Shown: positions 8,358-18,010, counted from the first letter of the stretch. The stretch is 54,358 nucleotides of DNA from Ignavibacterium sp. (GCA_020724775.1 DYGG01000009.1:17881-72238); one strand, 5' to 3'. Made by a program: numbers and translations. The notes: generated from the letters alone by a model not told the origin.

Positions 8358-8391
8358 CCTACTTCATTCTTATAAATAAGAATGAAGTAGG
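8358..8391. terminator. bidirectional hairpin between convergent genes
   Basis: A perfect 15-bp stem (CCTACTTCATTCTTA / TAAGAATGAAGTAGG) with a TAAA loop lies between the plus-strand nuclease-like gene and the minus-strand M16C gene. No long T-run follows, but position and strength fit a shared terminator. It may equally be one end of whatever brought in the AT-rich gene at 7786. Confidence 0.6.
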
Positions 8392-8406
8392 AGTATTCGC
8401 CTGCTG

Positions 8407-11400
8407 TCAAATCATCAGCCAGAAATCGCGGGGGTAGAGACGGTAAATCTTGTGTTCGCCTTCGCTTGCCTTTATCAGGTTTTCCATCGAGGCAAACTGC
8501 GGCTCCGGTCCCAGAATAAAGAAGGAGCCATCGGGGGCATCGCCGGAAGGGATGCCGTACCCCACAAGAACCGGACCATAGACTTTATCGAGTCGCGCTT
8601 TCAGTTTGGTAAAGAGGTCGGGGTCGTTGCGAAGTTCCAAAACCTTTTCGCGGAATTTTCGCATTCGCTCCGGGGTATAACCATCGGCTAAATCAGCCGC
8701 CATCGCCGTGCCGCGCGACTCATAGGTCGAGGCCGCGCGGGAGCCATTGAATACCTGCGCGATGCAGTATTCCGCAATATGGGGGTTATCTTCCGGCGGT
8801 TCCAGCAGATTGACCACAAAACGCATGGTCTCGGCAATATCGGGGCAGCGCTCGGCGTAGTAGCCGACCCGTCCGCTCCGCTCACTGCAGGAGACGCCGT
8901 TGCTGTATGCCAGACCGGCGCCCCAGGTTTTCATGAAGAAAGAGTGTCCCCCGCCTCCGGAGTAGAATTTCCCCGCCAGAAGATTCAGCACCGATTCGGA
9001 GGAGGTGTCGTAAACATCGGCTATCTTTGACGAGAAAATGATAACGCCATTGCGGGTGTTGTCGTTGACCAGACCTACATAAAGCGGTTTGCCGCTTAGT
9101 TGCTCTCTCTCCTTAAGGCGGTTGATTACTCGCGGAGTCTCGGCATAACTTTGACGTACCGAACGACCGGCGCGGTCGAGTTTGGAAACCAGCAAGTTGA
9201 GTTTGTCCATGCCGGCACGACGGTCGGCGCTGTTGGAAATCATATACATTCGCGTGTTGTCGGTTTTCTGCAATGAAGCCAGAACCGATTGGAGAGCATC
9301 AAGCGTGACCTGCGGGTCAGTGAGAAGATCGCTTCTGATTTCGCGGCAGAGGTAATCCCAATCGCGGGCAAGAGTGGCATCGGGGATATCGATTAGAGAA
9401 GCGGTCAGGTTTTTCAGGATTACGGCGGATATATCCCGGAGATGCTCCGAACCGTTTAGAATTATGGAAAGAGTCCCGCCATATATTAAAGATTTCTCTT
9501 TCTGCTCCAGCGAAGTCAGCATCTTCTTAAGGTCATCACGGGACTTATCTTTTCCATAATGAGCCAGCGAGTCAAGGAGAGCGGCGAAGTCCTGACGGTC
9601 TTTTTCGGTGCCGGGGTCGGTGAGAAGCCAGCGGAGACGATGCAGGTGGTGAATCTTGGTTAAGAAGCAGTCGGCGCTCATGATAAGAGGATTATGCTGG
9701 TAGCGGTAGGCATAAGCGGGATAGTTGACCCAGTTTTCCTCGCTGCTTTTCATGGCGTTGCGGTACGACATCAGGTTCTGGTCGATGACATCAAGCATCC
9801 GCGGCAAGTTGTCTCGGCTGAGATATGGAGAATAGAGAGAAAGTTCCATCCATTTTAGGGCGTCCTGCAGTTCCCGAAAATTTCCGCCGGAGCCGGTCAG
9901 TTGCAGTTCGACCCGTCCGGTCAGATGATTGATATCGAATCCGGCGTTGAGGCGAAGGATTTCCTGGCGCTGGCGCTCTTTCATCTCATCGAACTTGACC
10001 ACTTTTCCATTCTCGATAACGCCAATCTCGGTCAGGACCGTGGGAAGGTACGGGATATAGACAAGTTGTGCTTCAGGAATGACATCAAGTCGCATTGCCA
10101 ACCCGACCGTAGCCGAAGTTATATTCTCGAAAGTGGAAGCAACCAGGGGGACATTGCCGGGAAGCATGATAGTCTCATAACTGAGTTGGTCATCGAGCGT
10201 CATGGGGGGATTTTCGATGAATTTCGGAAGAGTCGCCGAGGCTTCCAACGCCTGCAGTTCCGCGGTATTGCGGTCAAATTCTTCTTTATACTTCAGAATC
10301 GCCGCCTGCTCATCGGCAACGCCGTATTTCTTCTTAAAATCTTCAACATATCCGCTAATGCGGTCTTTTTTGGCTTCGGCTTCTTTCGCCAGAATCTCTT
10401 CGCTCGGCAGGGAACCGACCGCGAACGGCTTGACGGTCATCAGGCGCCAGCGCTCAATATACTTTTTCCAAAAATTGGCATTGCCGGCAAGAAGCGAATC
10501 GGCTAAGGCGAATTTCTCTTTCAGCACCAGCGATTTGCGGAAGCCCGGTTCTTTCTCGATAAATTCGAGATGCGAAACCCACCGTCCGCTGGGACCGCTG
10601 CGGAAACCGAACATCGGTGGAGTATTGAGATAATCCTCAATATTCCGCTTCCTTTGGCTCATCCGGCTCTTAACGCGACTGTTAAAGGCGAGCAAGGAGT
10701 CGGAATTATCGGCGAAATTGTAAATCCGCGCCGCTTCACTCATGATGATATTCCGGACGCTGTCGAGCATCTTCTCGGTGACATGTTCCGGGTTGACTCC
10801 GGCAAGGTAGAAGGCTATGGGATGCCCCGGGTCGCTGCTGGAGTATGCGGAAATGGAACTGCCGCCAATATCTATCTTCCTTTTTTCGGAACTGATGAAG
10901 TAGTCATAAAGGTTGGAGGTTGGTCCGCCGGCGAAAGTCTCCAAGAAAAGGTCGAGAAGAAAGGCTTCGCTGTTGTCATATTCGAGGTCAGCGGGCCAGG
11001 AGAACAGCATATGTGCCGGCTCTTTCGGTTTGCCGGGGCAGTTAATGACTTTTATGGCGCCGACCGGTTCGGTTTTTTGCGGCGCGGGGAAATCGTATCC
11101 GCTGATATTGGGATAGGCGCTGGAGTCGGGAAAATTTTGGCAATTCTCCAGAATTTTCGACATCTCTCTTAAAAAGAGATCAAGTGGAATATCGCTCGGG
11201 ATGGAGACAATCACACCCATATTGGACAGATGATAATTCTCTTTGATGAATTCCCGCATATCCTGCGCGGTCATTGCTCGAATATCATCGGGGTCGCCGC
11301 CTGCAATATTGGCGACGGGATGGTCCGGTCCGTAAAGCATCTCATCCATCACACGGAAGTGGTAGTACCACGGCTTCTCAAAAGCGCTGACCATCTCGGT

Positions 11401-11967
11401 GTAAACGGTCCCTTTTTCATCCAGCGAGTAGGAGCCGTCTTCATTCTCAACAACGCCGATATGGCAGACCTCGCGGCGGATTTCTTCATCGGTGAAGTCG
11501 GGATGGAGAAGGGCTTTCAGTTTGGCTTCGAATATCTGATAGAAAGTCTCCTCACCGGCGGTGGTATGGAAATGATAACAGGTGCGCAACTGTTGAGTGT
11601 AGGCGGAACTGTTGCCGAGCGCCATATCCTCGAGCGCGGAGACATATCGTCCCAGATTCCCCTTACCCAAAAGGAGATGCTCGCAAGTATGGGGCTCACC
11701 TTTGTCCCATTTCGGGGCAGATTTGACCCAGAAGAACGCCTGCGGCACCGACTGAATCTGTAAGAGGTCAACGATGAATCCGTATTTATTGGAGATGAAA
11801 CGAGCCCCCATCGCTTTGCCGACACTATTATCGTACAGGTTGGCGACTTTGAAGCCTTCGAGCGATTGCCCCGGGGAGAGTTTCTCCAGGGGGCTCTCGG
11901 CGGCGACTGCAATCGATAAGAGGATGGAGAGCGCCGCAAGGAAACGGAGATGCTTGAAAACTGACAT
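8407..11967 (-). CDS. M16C-type zinc metallopeptidase (presequence protease-like), exported
   Basis: 1186 residues from the ATG at 11967, preferred over a TTG at 11991 because GGAAAGGA lies just upstream and the product opens with a signal peptide (FLAALSILLSIAVAAES). The inverted zinc motif HTCEH is at residues 93-97, and EEIRREV near residue 166 is a plausible source of the third ligand Glu. Two long halves of M16 type follow, as in presequence protease/falcilysin-like M16C enzymes, which form a clam-shell that degrades peptides. It is longer than the usual 950-1000 residues. The signal peptide places it in the periplasm or cell surface. It is divergent from the KamA-family gene. Substrates are unknown. 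Confidence 0.87.
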   Translation of the reverse strand: MSVFKHLRFLAALSILLSIAVAAESPLEKLSPGQSLEGFKVANLYDNSVGKAMGARFISNKYGFIVDLLQIQSVPQAFFWVKSAPKWDKGEPHTCEHLLLGKGNLGRYVSALEDMALGNSSAYTQQLRTCYHFHTTAGEETFYQIFEAKLKALLHPDFTDEEIRREVCHIGVVENEDGSYSLDEKGTVYTEMVSAFEKPWYYHFRVMDEMLYGPDHPVANIAGGDPDDIRAMTAQDMREFIKENYHLSNMGVIVSIPSDIPLDLFLREMSKILENCQNFPDSSAYPNISGYDFPAPQKTEPVGAIKVINCPGKPKEPAHMLFSWPADLEYDNSEAFLLDLFLETFAGGPTSNLYDYFISSEKRKIDIGGSSISAYSSSDPGHPIAFYLAGVNPEHVTEKMLDSVRNIIMSEAARIYNFADNSDSLLAFNSRVKSRMSQRKRNIEDYLNTPPMFGFRSGPSGRWVSHLEFIEKEPGFRKSLVLKEKFALADSLLAGNANFWKKYIERWRLMTVKPFAVGSLPSEEILAKEAEAKKDRISGYVEDFKKKYGVADEQAAILKYKEEFDRNTAELQALEASATLPKFIENPPMTLDDQLSYETIMLPGNVPLVASTFENITSATVGLAMRLDVIPEAQLVYIPYLPTVLTEIGVIENGKVVKFDEMKERQRQEILRLNAGFDINHLTGRVELQLTGSGGNFRELQDALKWMELSLYSPYLSRDNLPRMLDVIDQNLMSYRNAMKSSEENWVNYPAYAYRYQHNPLIMSADCFLTKIHHLHRLRWLLTDPGTEKDRQDFAALLDSLAHYGKDKSRDDLKKMLTSLEQKEKSLIYGGTLSIILNGSEHLRDISAVILKNLTASLIDIPDATLARDWDYLCREIRSDLLTDPQVTLDALQSVLASLQKTDNTRMYMISNSADRRAGMDKLNLLVSKLDRAGRSVRQSYAETPRVINRLKEREQLSGKPLYVGLVNDNTRNGVIIFSSKIADVYDTSSESVLNLLAGKFYSGGGGHSFFMKTWGAGLAYSNGVSCSERSGRVGYYAERCPDIAETMRFVVNLLEPPEDNPHIAEYCIAQVFNGSRAASTYESRGTAMAADLADGYTPERMRKFREKVLELRNDPDLFTKLKARLDKVYGPVLVGYGIPSGDAPDGSFFILGPEPQFASMENLIKASEGEHKIYRLYPRDFWLMI

Positions 11968-12095
11968 TTTGCCGATGATCCTTTCCTGCAAATTAAACTT
12001 GCTTGATAATAATACATTAATTTACGGATGGCGCAACCGGTTGATTCAAAATAATCACAGGGGTAGAGATATAGAATAGTTGCATTCGATTCTGC

Positions 12096-12123
12096 TTGCC
12101 TAATCGGGATTAATATATATTAT
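12096..12123 (+). promoter_or_regulatory. candidate sigma-70-type promoter for the KamA-family gene
   Basis: TTGCCT (12096-12101) and TATTAT (12118-12123) are 16 bases apart, in an AT-rich stretch 21 bases before the TTG start at 12144. Hexamer quality is moderate and the phylum's promoter consensus is unknown, so this is a suggestion from position and pattern only. Confidence 0.35.
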
Positions 12124-12143
12124 AAAAATTAGAGGAGCTAATT

Positions 12144-13949
12144 TTGGATTCCGGCTTCGGGGGCAAGAGATGGAGGAATATGGATTATACTCGAGATAGA
12201 TTGCTTCGGGAAGCGGAAGAATTTATGGCGCTCGCCGGCTCATCAAGCAGCCTGGAGGTTGTGCGCGAACGGCTTTTCAGCCGGGTTACGCGATATCAAT
12301 TCGATGTTTTTGACGAGAGACATCTTCCGACAATAAACAATATCGTTCGGGTTCGCGACTGCGCCCGGGCGATGCGCTCCATACTGAGGATTCAGTCAGA
12401 CCGCATGGCCGGTTTCAGTGTCACGCGGGCACTCATGGATATCAGCAACGGCAAGCCGCGTCCCGACCTGGGGCCGGGATTTTATGCCGAGTTGATTCAT
12501 ATGGTGCAAGGGATGCAGGGACGCGGCCCGGGACGGGCGCCGTCAGACTTTGTCCGTCGGCAGAAATTGGCCGGGCAACGCGCCGCTATCGCCCGCTCCC
12601 GCGAACTTGACCGAGTCTGGAAAAAGGTCGAGGCTTTCATGGCGCGGTACCATCATGGGCTGGAAGAATCCACTATTGAAGTACGGAACAACCGGAGAGA
12701 TAAGATTCGCGCGACTCTGGGCGGAACTCTAAAGGAATGGTATGACTGGCGCTGGCAGGTGAAGAAGGTCGTCAAGGATATTGGTCTTCTCCGGAAACTG
12801 GTTCCGCTGAGTGAAGAAGAAGAGGTGAACATCGCAGCGGCTTTGAAGGCTCGTCTTCCCTTCGGAGTAACTCCTTATTATCTATCTCTGATGGACAATC
12901 GGGGATTTGACCGCGCCGTTCGCGCGCAGGTTTTTCCGCCATCGGATTATGTCGAGATAATGGGGGCAAACCGGGGCAAAAGAGAGTGCGCTTTTGATTT
13001 CATGCTGGAGCAGGATACGTCTCCAGTGGATTTAGTAACGCGGCGGTATCCTTCCATCGTGATATTGAAACCGTATAATACCTGCCCGCAAATATGCGTT
13101 TACTGCCAGCGGAATTGGGAGATCGATAGCGCCATGGCGCCCGGTTCGCTGGCGCCGTCACAGAAAATCAAGCGGGCGCTGCGATGGATTAAGGGGCATC
13201 CGGCAATTAACGAAGTCTTAATAACCGGCGGGGATCCGCTGGCGCTAAACGACCGGACAATCGAGGCAATTCTCAAACAGGTGTCGAAGATTGATTCGAT
13301 TGAGCACATTCGTATCGGCTCGCGCACTCCCGTGACCATACCGATGCGCATCACCCCGCAACTGATGGCTATGCTCAGGAAATATATTTTCCCTCTGAGG
13401 CGAACGATTTCGCTGGTAACCCATATTGAACACCCCTATGAGATAACGCCGGAACTGGCGACGGCGGTGAATATCTTGCGCAATGCGGGAATCCCCATCT
13501 ATAATCAGCAGGTGTTTACTTTTTACAATTCCAGGCGATTCGAGACCGCACTTTTGAGAAGGCTGCTGCGAAGTATCGGAGTGGAGCCTTATTATCTTTT
13601 CAACACCAAAGGCAAGAGTGAGACTCGTCAATATATCGTGCCGATAGCGCGGCTGCTTCAGGAGGTGAACGAAGAAGCCCGTCTTCTGCCGGGCCTGAGC
13701 CGGACCGATGAGCCGGTATATAATGTTCCGGGACTGGGGAAAAATTATCTGCGGGCAAGGCAGCATCGCGACCTGGTTTCGATTCTGCCGGACGGCTCCC
13801 GGGTATATGAATTTCATCTCTGGGACCGGAATCTGGCGGAAAGGAAAAATTATGTCGGTATTGACGCCTCCATATTTTCCTATCTGGAACGTCTGAAGGA
13901 GACAGGCGAGGATATCGAGGAGTACGAGACCATCTGGTATTATTATTGA
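12144..13949 (+). CDS. KamA-family radical SAM aminomutase-like enzyme, substrate unknown
   Basis: 601 residues from a TTG with GAGGAG six bases upstream; an ATG at 12180 has its site too close. The radical SAM cluster motif is C314-x3-C318-x2-C321 (NTCPQICVYC), followed by ITGGDPL near 360. The C-terminal part keeps a PLP-type lysine, K533, in PGLGK, so this is a PLP plus SAM enzyme like lysine 2,3-aminomutase. It differs in two ways: about 200 extra N-terminal residues, and replacement of the two aspartates that hold the lysine side chain (the VLLRGVND segment is VFTFYNSR here, residues 457-464, and the Asp before PGGGGK is N527). A non-lysine substrate is therefore inferred. It is monocistronic as far as seen. 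Confidence 0.85.
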   Translation: MDSGFGGKRWRNMDYTRDRLLREAEEFMALAGSSSSLEVVRERLFSRVTRYQFDVFDERHLPTINNIVRVRDCARAMRSILRIQSDRMAGFSVTRALMDISNGKPRPDLGPGFYAELIHMVQGMQGRGPGRAPSDFVRRQKLAGQRAAIARSRELDRVWKKVEAFMARYHHGLEESTIEVRNNRRDKIRATLGGTLKEWYDWRWQVKKVVKDIGLLRKLVPLSEEEEVNIAAALKARLPFGVTPYYLSLMDNRGFDRAVRAQVFPPSDYVEIMGANRGKRECAFDFMLEQDTSPVDLVTRRYPSIVILKPYNTCPQICVYCQRNWEIDSAMAPGSLAPSQKIKRALRWIKGHPAINEVLITGGDPLALNDRTIEAILKQVSKIDSIEHIRIGSRTPVTIPMRITPQLMAMLRKYIFPLRRTISLVTHIEHPYEITPELATAVNILRNAGIPIYNQQVFTFYNSRRFETALLRRLLRSIGVEPYYLFNTKGKSETRQYIVPIARLLQEVNEEARLLPGLSRTDEPVYNVPGLGKNYLRARQHRDLVSILPDGSRVYEFHLWDRNLAERKNYVGIDASIFSYLERLKETGEDIEEYETIWYYY

Positions 13950-14074
13950 CCATGTCCCCGCGCGGTCAGACGGCGCCACTATCCTGAACCCTAATCTGAT
14001 AACTTTCAACAAAATACGCCATTCTTTCTGAAGAAAGTTCAATAATATTTCGCCTCAAATCTGCCGATAATCTT

Positions 14075-15958
14075 ATGGTACAAGCGTACCATTTGGTTTT
14101 TGTTATGCAGGAAAATCTTTCAGAAGAACTGATTCAGGAAATTTCCCGTATCCTTTTGGATTTGACCAAGATAGTCAAAATCGTCTCAGTCTATCCGGAA
14201 AATAATCCAATTCCGACTAAACTCAAAGAATCATTCAGCGAGCGGTTTTCTGACCTGATAAAAGATAATCGGGGGCTACATTTCCTTATTCAGCAGGGGG
14301 AAATCAGATTCGGCAGTCAGGTGGTCTATAAGGATAATTCCCCCGAGGACTCCTTGGCGGCGATTTTTCATAATTCGGGGATAACCGAGATTTCCTTCTC
14401 CCCTCCCTTCGGATACGACGAAAGCAACCGTTTCTTCCGGGTGATGAAAGCCTTTATTAACCGGGAGAAAGGAGCCGGCGACCTGGTGACTCTGTTCTGG
14501 CAGGAGAATATCCCCGGGTTTGACTATGCCACGGTTGAAGATGTCATCCTCAGGGAATATGATGGCGGAATGCTGGTGCAGACCTCAATGGAGAGAGAGG
14601 AGACGTTTGTCCGCGGCGGCGCCGATGATGAATCGGGGAAAGTTATCTACGGCAGGATTTTTTTGCCGGATGACTCCGGGGAAATACCTCTTTCAGGTGA
14701 CAAGTCATCTGATACCGGTCAGACAGCGGTCGCGACCGGGCGGAAAAAAGCGGGTGGTTTCGCCTTCACGGATATGCTGGCGGAGAAAAGGATGGGGCTT
14801 TCCCCTCTGCCGGCAGCGAAGAAAAGCCCCCTTCCCGACACTGCCTTGATTTTGAATGATGCCTTTACATTGGGGGAATCGGAGCGGGAGAGAATCAACG
14901 AGATTCTTCGGAGCGACGGAGAATCTGACGAATTTGGCTCCACGATAGAACTGATAAAGGAGATAAATCGCCAAGAGACAGAATTCCAGGAATTCAATGA
15001 AGCGGTCACACTGGTGGAAAAACTTCAGTCGGAATTTCTGCAACTGGGGAATCTGAAAGCGGCGGGGGAACTTCTGAATTATATGCGGGAGTTAGCCGAG
15101 GTTGCTTCGGACGAGCGGCGTCGGGAACGATTGCGGCGGGCGCTGGCGCTGGCGGCAAGCAAAGAATCACTCAGCGGTTTGGCTGAGGCGTTGAATCAAG
15201 CGCCCGATATCGCCCTGGAGGATGTGGAGAATTATCTGAACCTGTTCGGTTGGGAGGTGCTCGCGGCGGTCACTGACCTGCTGGGAGAACTGGAGCATCG
15301 CCATCATCGAGAAGCGCTCTGCAACTACCTGACTCGAACCGGCGCGGAGCATATCGACCTGATTTCGCGCGGGATATTTGATCGACGCTGGTTCGTGGTG
15401 CGCAACACGGTTTCCATCATGGCCGGCATCGGGAGCGACCGGGCTTTTTCCTATCTGGAAAAGGCGATTAATCACGAAGAGAAGCGCGTGCGGCAGGAAG
15501 TGATAAAGGGGCTGGCGCGTCATTCAAATAAGAAGGCGATAGGGCTTCTCTTGAAAATGGTCTGGGATAAGGATTCAGTGGTTGCTCAGGAGGCGCTGGA
15601 AGCGGTCATTGCCCGCGGGGAAGAAGCTCTGGACGCCGTTACCAGCATGATAAATGATGACCGCTTCAGCAGTCTTCCCGAGGGAGTCCAGGAGAATCTG
15701 TTCATCATATTCTCGCAATTGGGAGGGGAAAATGCGGTATCATATCTCGCCACGTTGATACCCCGCTGGGGGCTGGCTTCAAACCAGTCAAAGCAGTATT
15801 ACATGCAACTGGCGTTCAAGGCGCTGGGATACAACAGTTCCGAAAAGGCGGAAAAGATTCTCCTGGGGTACAGCCATTCCTGGAATAAACGAGTGCGATA
15901 TCTGGCAAAAGAGGCGCTGGTGAATAGACGTCAGGTCAAGTACGGAGGCAACCTATGA
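14075..15958 (+). CDS. HEAT-repeat protein coupled to the HD-GYP gene
   Basis: 627 residues from the ATG at 14075, with an alternative ATG at 14105 (MQENLSEELIQ); neither has a clear ribosome site. Residues 11-170 form a mixed alpha/beta N-terminal region starting with a helix (EELIQEISRILLDLTKIVKI); residues 190-280 are low-complexity and probably flexible; from about 330 to the end the chain is alpha-helical with HEAT-like repeats (RWFVVRNTVSIMAGIG, EKRVRQEVIKGLARH, DSVVAQEALEAVIARG). No signal peptide is seen. The stop overlaps the next start (ATGA), so it is translationally coupled to the HD-GYP protein and likely forms a scaffold or sensor partner for it. Confidence 0.82.
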   Translation: MVQAYHLVFVMQENLSEELIQEISRILLDLTKIVKIVSVYPENNPIPTKLKESFSERFSDLIKDNRGLHFLIQQGEIRFGSQVVYKDNSPEDSLAAIFHNSGITEISFSPPFGYDESNRFFRVMKAFINREKGAGDLVTLFWQENIPGFDYATVEDVILREYDGGMLVQTSMEREETFVRGGADDESGKVIYGRIFLPDDSGEIPLSGDKSSDTGQTAVATGRKKAGGFAFTDMLAEKRMGLSPLPAAKKSPLPDTALILNDAFTLGESERERINEILRSDGESDEFGSTIELIKEINRQETEFQEFNEAVTLVEKLQSEFLQLGNLKAAGELLNYMRELAEVASDERRRERLRRALALAASKESLSGLAEALNQAPDIALEDVENYLNLFGWEVLAAVTDLLGELEHRHHREALCNYLTRTGAEHIDLISRGIFDRRWFVVRNTVSIMAGIGSDRAFSYLEKAINHEEKRVRQEVIKGLARHSNKKAIGLLLKMVWDKDSVVAQEALEAVIARGEEALDAVTSMINDDRFSSLPEGVQENLFIIFSQLGGENAVSYLATLIPRWGLASNQSKQYYMQLAFKALGYNSSEKAEKILLGYSHSWNKRVRYLAKEALVNRRQVKYGGNL

Positions 15959-17403
15959 CGACCAAACCCATGGTATCGGAGAAGGAACGTCTCGAACTGG
16001 CCGGACCCGAAGAACTGGCGCTGGTCAATGCCTTTTTCGTGATGTTAAAGACGGCCCAATATGTTGACAGCAATAATGCCACTTTTCAGACACAATCGGC
16101 TAAATTCTATTTGGCATTCCGCCGGATGGCCGATGAACGGGGGCGAGTATCGATTAAGATAAGCGACGGCAGAATATTTGTCTGCGATAGACTGGTCAGA
16201 TTTGACAGTGACGGACTGGTGCGGGCAAGGATTGTCAGCGATGTCTGGCAGAGTCTGGGGATTGGCGGGGTCGCCTTTGATGATTCCCTGGATAACCGTC
16301 AGATCGACAAGTTCGTGCATCTGGTGGCAACGATAAAGTTGACCGAGCGCGACCATAACCGGATTGCGGAGAGGCTGCGGGAACTGGGTATCGAAGGGAT
16401 TACACTTTTCGGAATGGAGCAGAAAACACCGCAGCCGCTTCTGACGGCGGAGAAGCGGTCGTTTCTGCGCCGGGCTGCCCGCGCAACGTTTTTCCGGGCT
16501 ATTTCCGTGGTCGAAGATGTCATGGCGCAGGCGGCCGAGGACAAAGAAGTTGACCTGAGCAAAGCCCGCCGCGTGGTGCATTCTTTAATCGACCAGATTG
16601 CCGAGGATGAATCATCCCTGATAGAACTGACCTCCATCAGAGATTTTGATGAATATACTTTCGCCCATTCAACCAATGTATGCGTCTACGCCCTGACCAT
16701 GGGGGTGCGGCTGGGAATGGACCGGCAGCGGCTTTCTGATCTCGGCTTTGCCGCCCTGTTCCATGACATCGGCAAAATCAAACTGCCGGGAGATTTGATT
16801 CGCAAACCGGATGCCTTTGACGAAAACGACTGGGCTCAGATGCAGCGACATCCGTTACTTGGCGCCAAGACGATTCTGAGGAATCTGAAATTCGACAGAA
16901 ATGTGGCGCGAGCGGCATTGGTGGCGTTTGAGCATCATATCAATGAAGATTTCACCGGTTATCCGGCATTGACGGCGCGCCGGCCGACTAACTTCTTTTC
17001 CAAGATTATCGCTCTGGTGGACACCTTTGACGCCCTTACATCGGGACGAGTCTATATGAAAAAGGCAATTCCGCCCGATGAAGTGCTCCGCAAGATGATG
17101 TACCAGATGAACATCAAGTTCGACGCCTTTCTGCTCAAGATGTTTGTCAGCATTATCGGGATTTACCCTGCCGGCACCCTGATTCTTCTTTCAACGGAAG
17201 AGTTAGCGGTGGTGGTGCAGAATAATCCCGAAAATCTGGCGCGTCCGGTGGTCAAGACTGTCGGCGACCGTAAGGGACCGCATACGGAGTATTTGACAGT
17301 GAATCTGATGCTGGTGGAAAACGCCGAGCGGAAGATAGTCCGGATTATTGACCCAAAGAAATACGGCATTGATATAAAGAGCATTCTTCTTTCCGACAGG
17401 TAG
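15955..17403 (+). CDS. HD-GYP domain protein (c-di-GMP phosphodiesterase family)
   Basis: 482 residues, overlapping the HEAT-repeat gene by ATGA. The N-terminal 200 residues are an unnamed alpha/beta region. The HD-GYP domain spans about 220-420: H270-D271 in FHDIGKIKLP, then HHINEDFTGYP at 327-337, and VDTFDALTSGR at 354-364. Canonical enzymes have HHExxDGxGYP; here the Glu is Ile329 and the Gly is Phe333, while both His, the Asp and GYP remain. Members hydrolyse cyclic di-GMP; these substitutions may lower activity or change specificity. There is no receiver domain, so input may come through the HEAT partner. It ends 50 bases before a convergent gene, with a GC hairpin between. Confidence 0.9.
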   Translation: MTTKPMVSEKERLELAGPEELALVNAFFVMLKTAQYVDSNNATFQTQSAKFYLAFRRMADERGRVSIKISDGRIFVCDRLVRFDSDGLVRARIVSDVWQSLGIGGVAFDDSLDNRQIDKFVHLVATIKLTERDHNRIAERLRELGIEGITLFGMEQKTPQPLLTAEKRSFLRRAARATFFRAISVVEDVMAQAAEDKEVDLSKARRVVHSLIDQIAEDESSLIELTSIRDFDEYTFAHSTNVCVYALTMGVRLGMDRQRLSDLGFAALFHDIGKIKLPGDLIRKPDAFDENDWAQMQRHPLLGAKTILRNLKFDRNVARAALVAFEHHINEDFTGYPALTARRPTNFFSKIIALVDTFDALTSGRVYMKKAIPPDEVLRKMMYQMNIKFDAFLLKMFVSIIGIYPAGTLILLSTEELAVVVQNNPENLARPVVKTVGDRKGPHTEYLTVNLMLVENAERKIVRIIDPKKYGIDIKSILLSDR

Positions 17404-17412
17404 AACTGGCCA

Positions 17413-17433
17413 CCCCGGCAGTCTCCCCCGGGG
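17413..17433. terminator. GC-rich hairpin between convergent genes
   Basis: CCCCGG (17413-17418) pairs with CCGGGG (17428-17433) across a nine-base loop, 10 bases after the HD-GYP stop and 23 bases before the DUF5683 stop. It is short and has no T-run, so termination strength is uncertain, but the position is right. Confidence 0.45.
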
Positions 17434-17455
17434 CGCCTTATAATCATATTGATTC

Positions 17456-18004
17456 TCAGAAATTCAGTTGCAGGTTGGCGGCTATGCCGCCGTCAGGATG
17501 GGGCACAAGGTCAAACGAGATACGTTTTTCGTACTGGGGGAATTTCGCCAGATGGGCATCAACATAGGCATCAAACATGGAAAGAAAAATGGTTGTTCCG
17601 AGATACCACGAAAAGCGGTTGCGCTCGTTTTTGGCTTCCAGGAACTTGTTGAAGTAATATTCTTTAACGACAGTATTGGCGGCGGCATCAAACTTCTCCC
17701 GGGCGGCGGAAGTTTTCTGCGAGTAATGAATCAGGGTAACGACAAGGGAGCCTTCCAGCGCCATAAAGATTCCGGCTTTGACATATTTTTTATTTCCCAA
17801 CTGCCCCCAGCCGGGCACAAACATTGATTTGAAGAGAGCCACAGTTGGGTTCTGGGTCCGGCCGCTGTCCACCGGGAGATTGACATAATATCCGCCGCTC
17901 TGGAAGTCGCGCACTGCCGGCTGTTCCGGTTTTTCCTGAGATTTTAGATGTCCGGGAGTAAGGAAAGCGATTAGAAGAAGCGATATTGAAAACAGACGCC
18001 GCAC
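17456..18004 (-). CDS. DUF5683 family exported/membrane protein
   Basis: 182 residues with an N-terminal signal sequence (FSISLLLIAFLTPGHLKS) and the signature of DUF5683, SMFVPGWGQLGNKKYVKAG, near residues 59-77. Two further hydrophobic helices follow (about 78-95 and 135-155). Proteins of this family are common in FCB-group genomes and are predicted to be envelope proteins of unknown role. The gene begins seven bases after the end of the diacylglycerol-kinase-fold gene and is probably cotranscribed with it, so an envelope-lipid link is possible but not shown. Confidence 0.82.
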   Translation of the reverse strand: MRRLFSISLLLIAFLTPGHLKSQEKPEQPAVRDFQSGGYYVNLPVDSGRTQNPTVALFKSMFVPGWGQLGNKKYVKAGIFMALEGSLVVTLIHYSQKTSAAREKFDAAANTVVKEYYFNKFLEAKNERNRFSWYLGTTIFLSMFDAYVDAHLAKFPQYEKRISFDLVPHPDGGIAANLQLNF

Positions 18005-18010
18005 AGCATT

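Noticed and set aside
13245-14042. 265-codon open frame on the minus strand
   Set aside because: It is antisense to the KamA-family gene, which has intact catalytic motifs.
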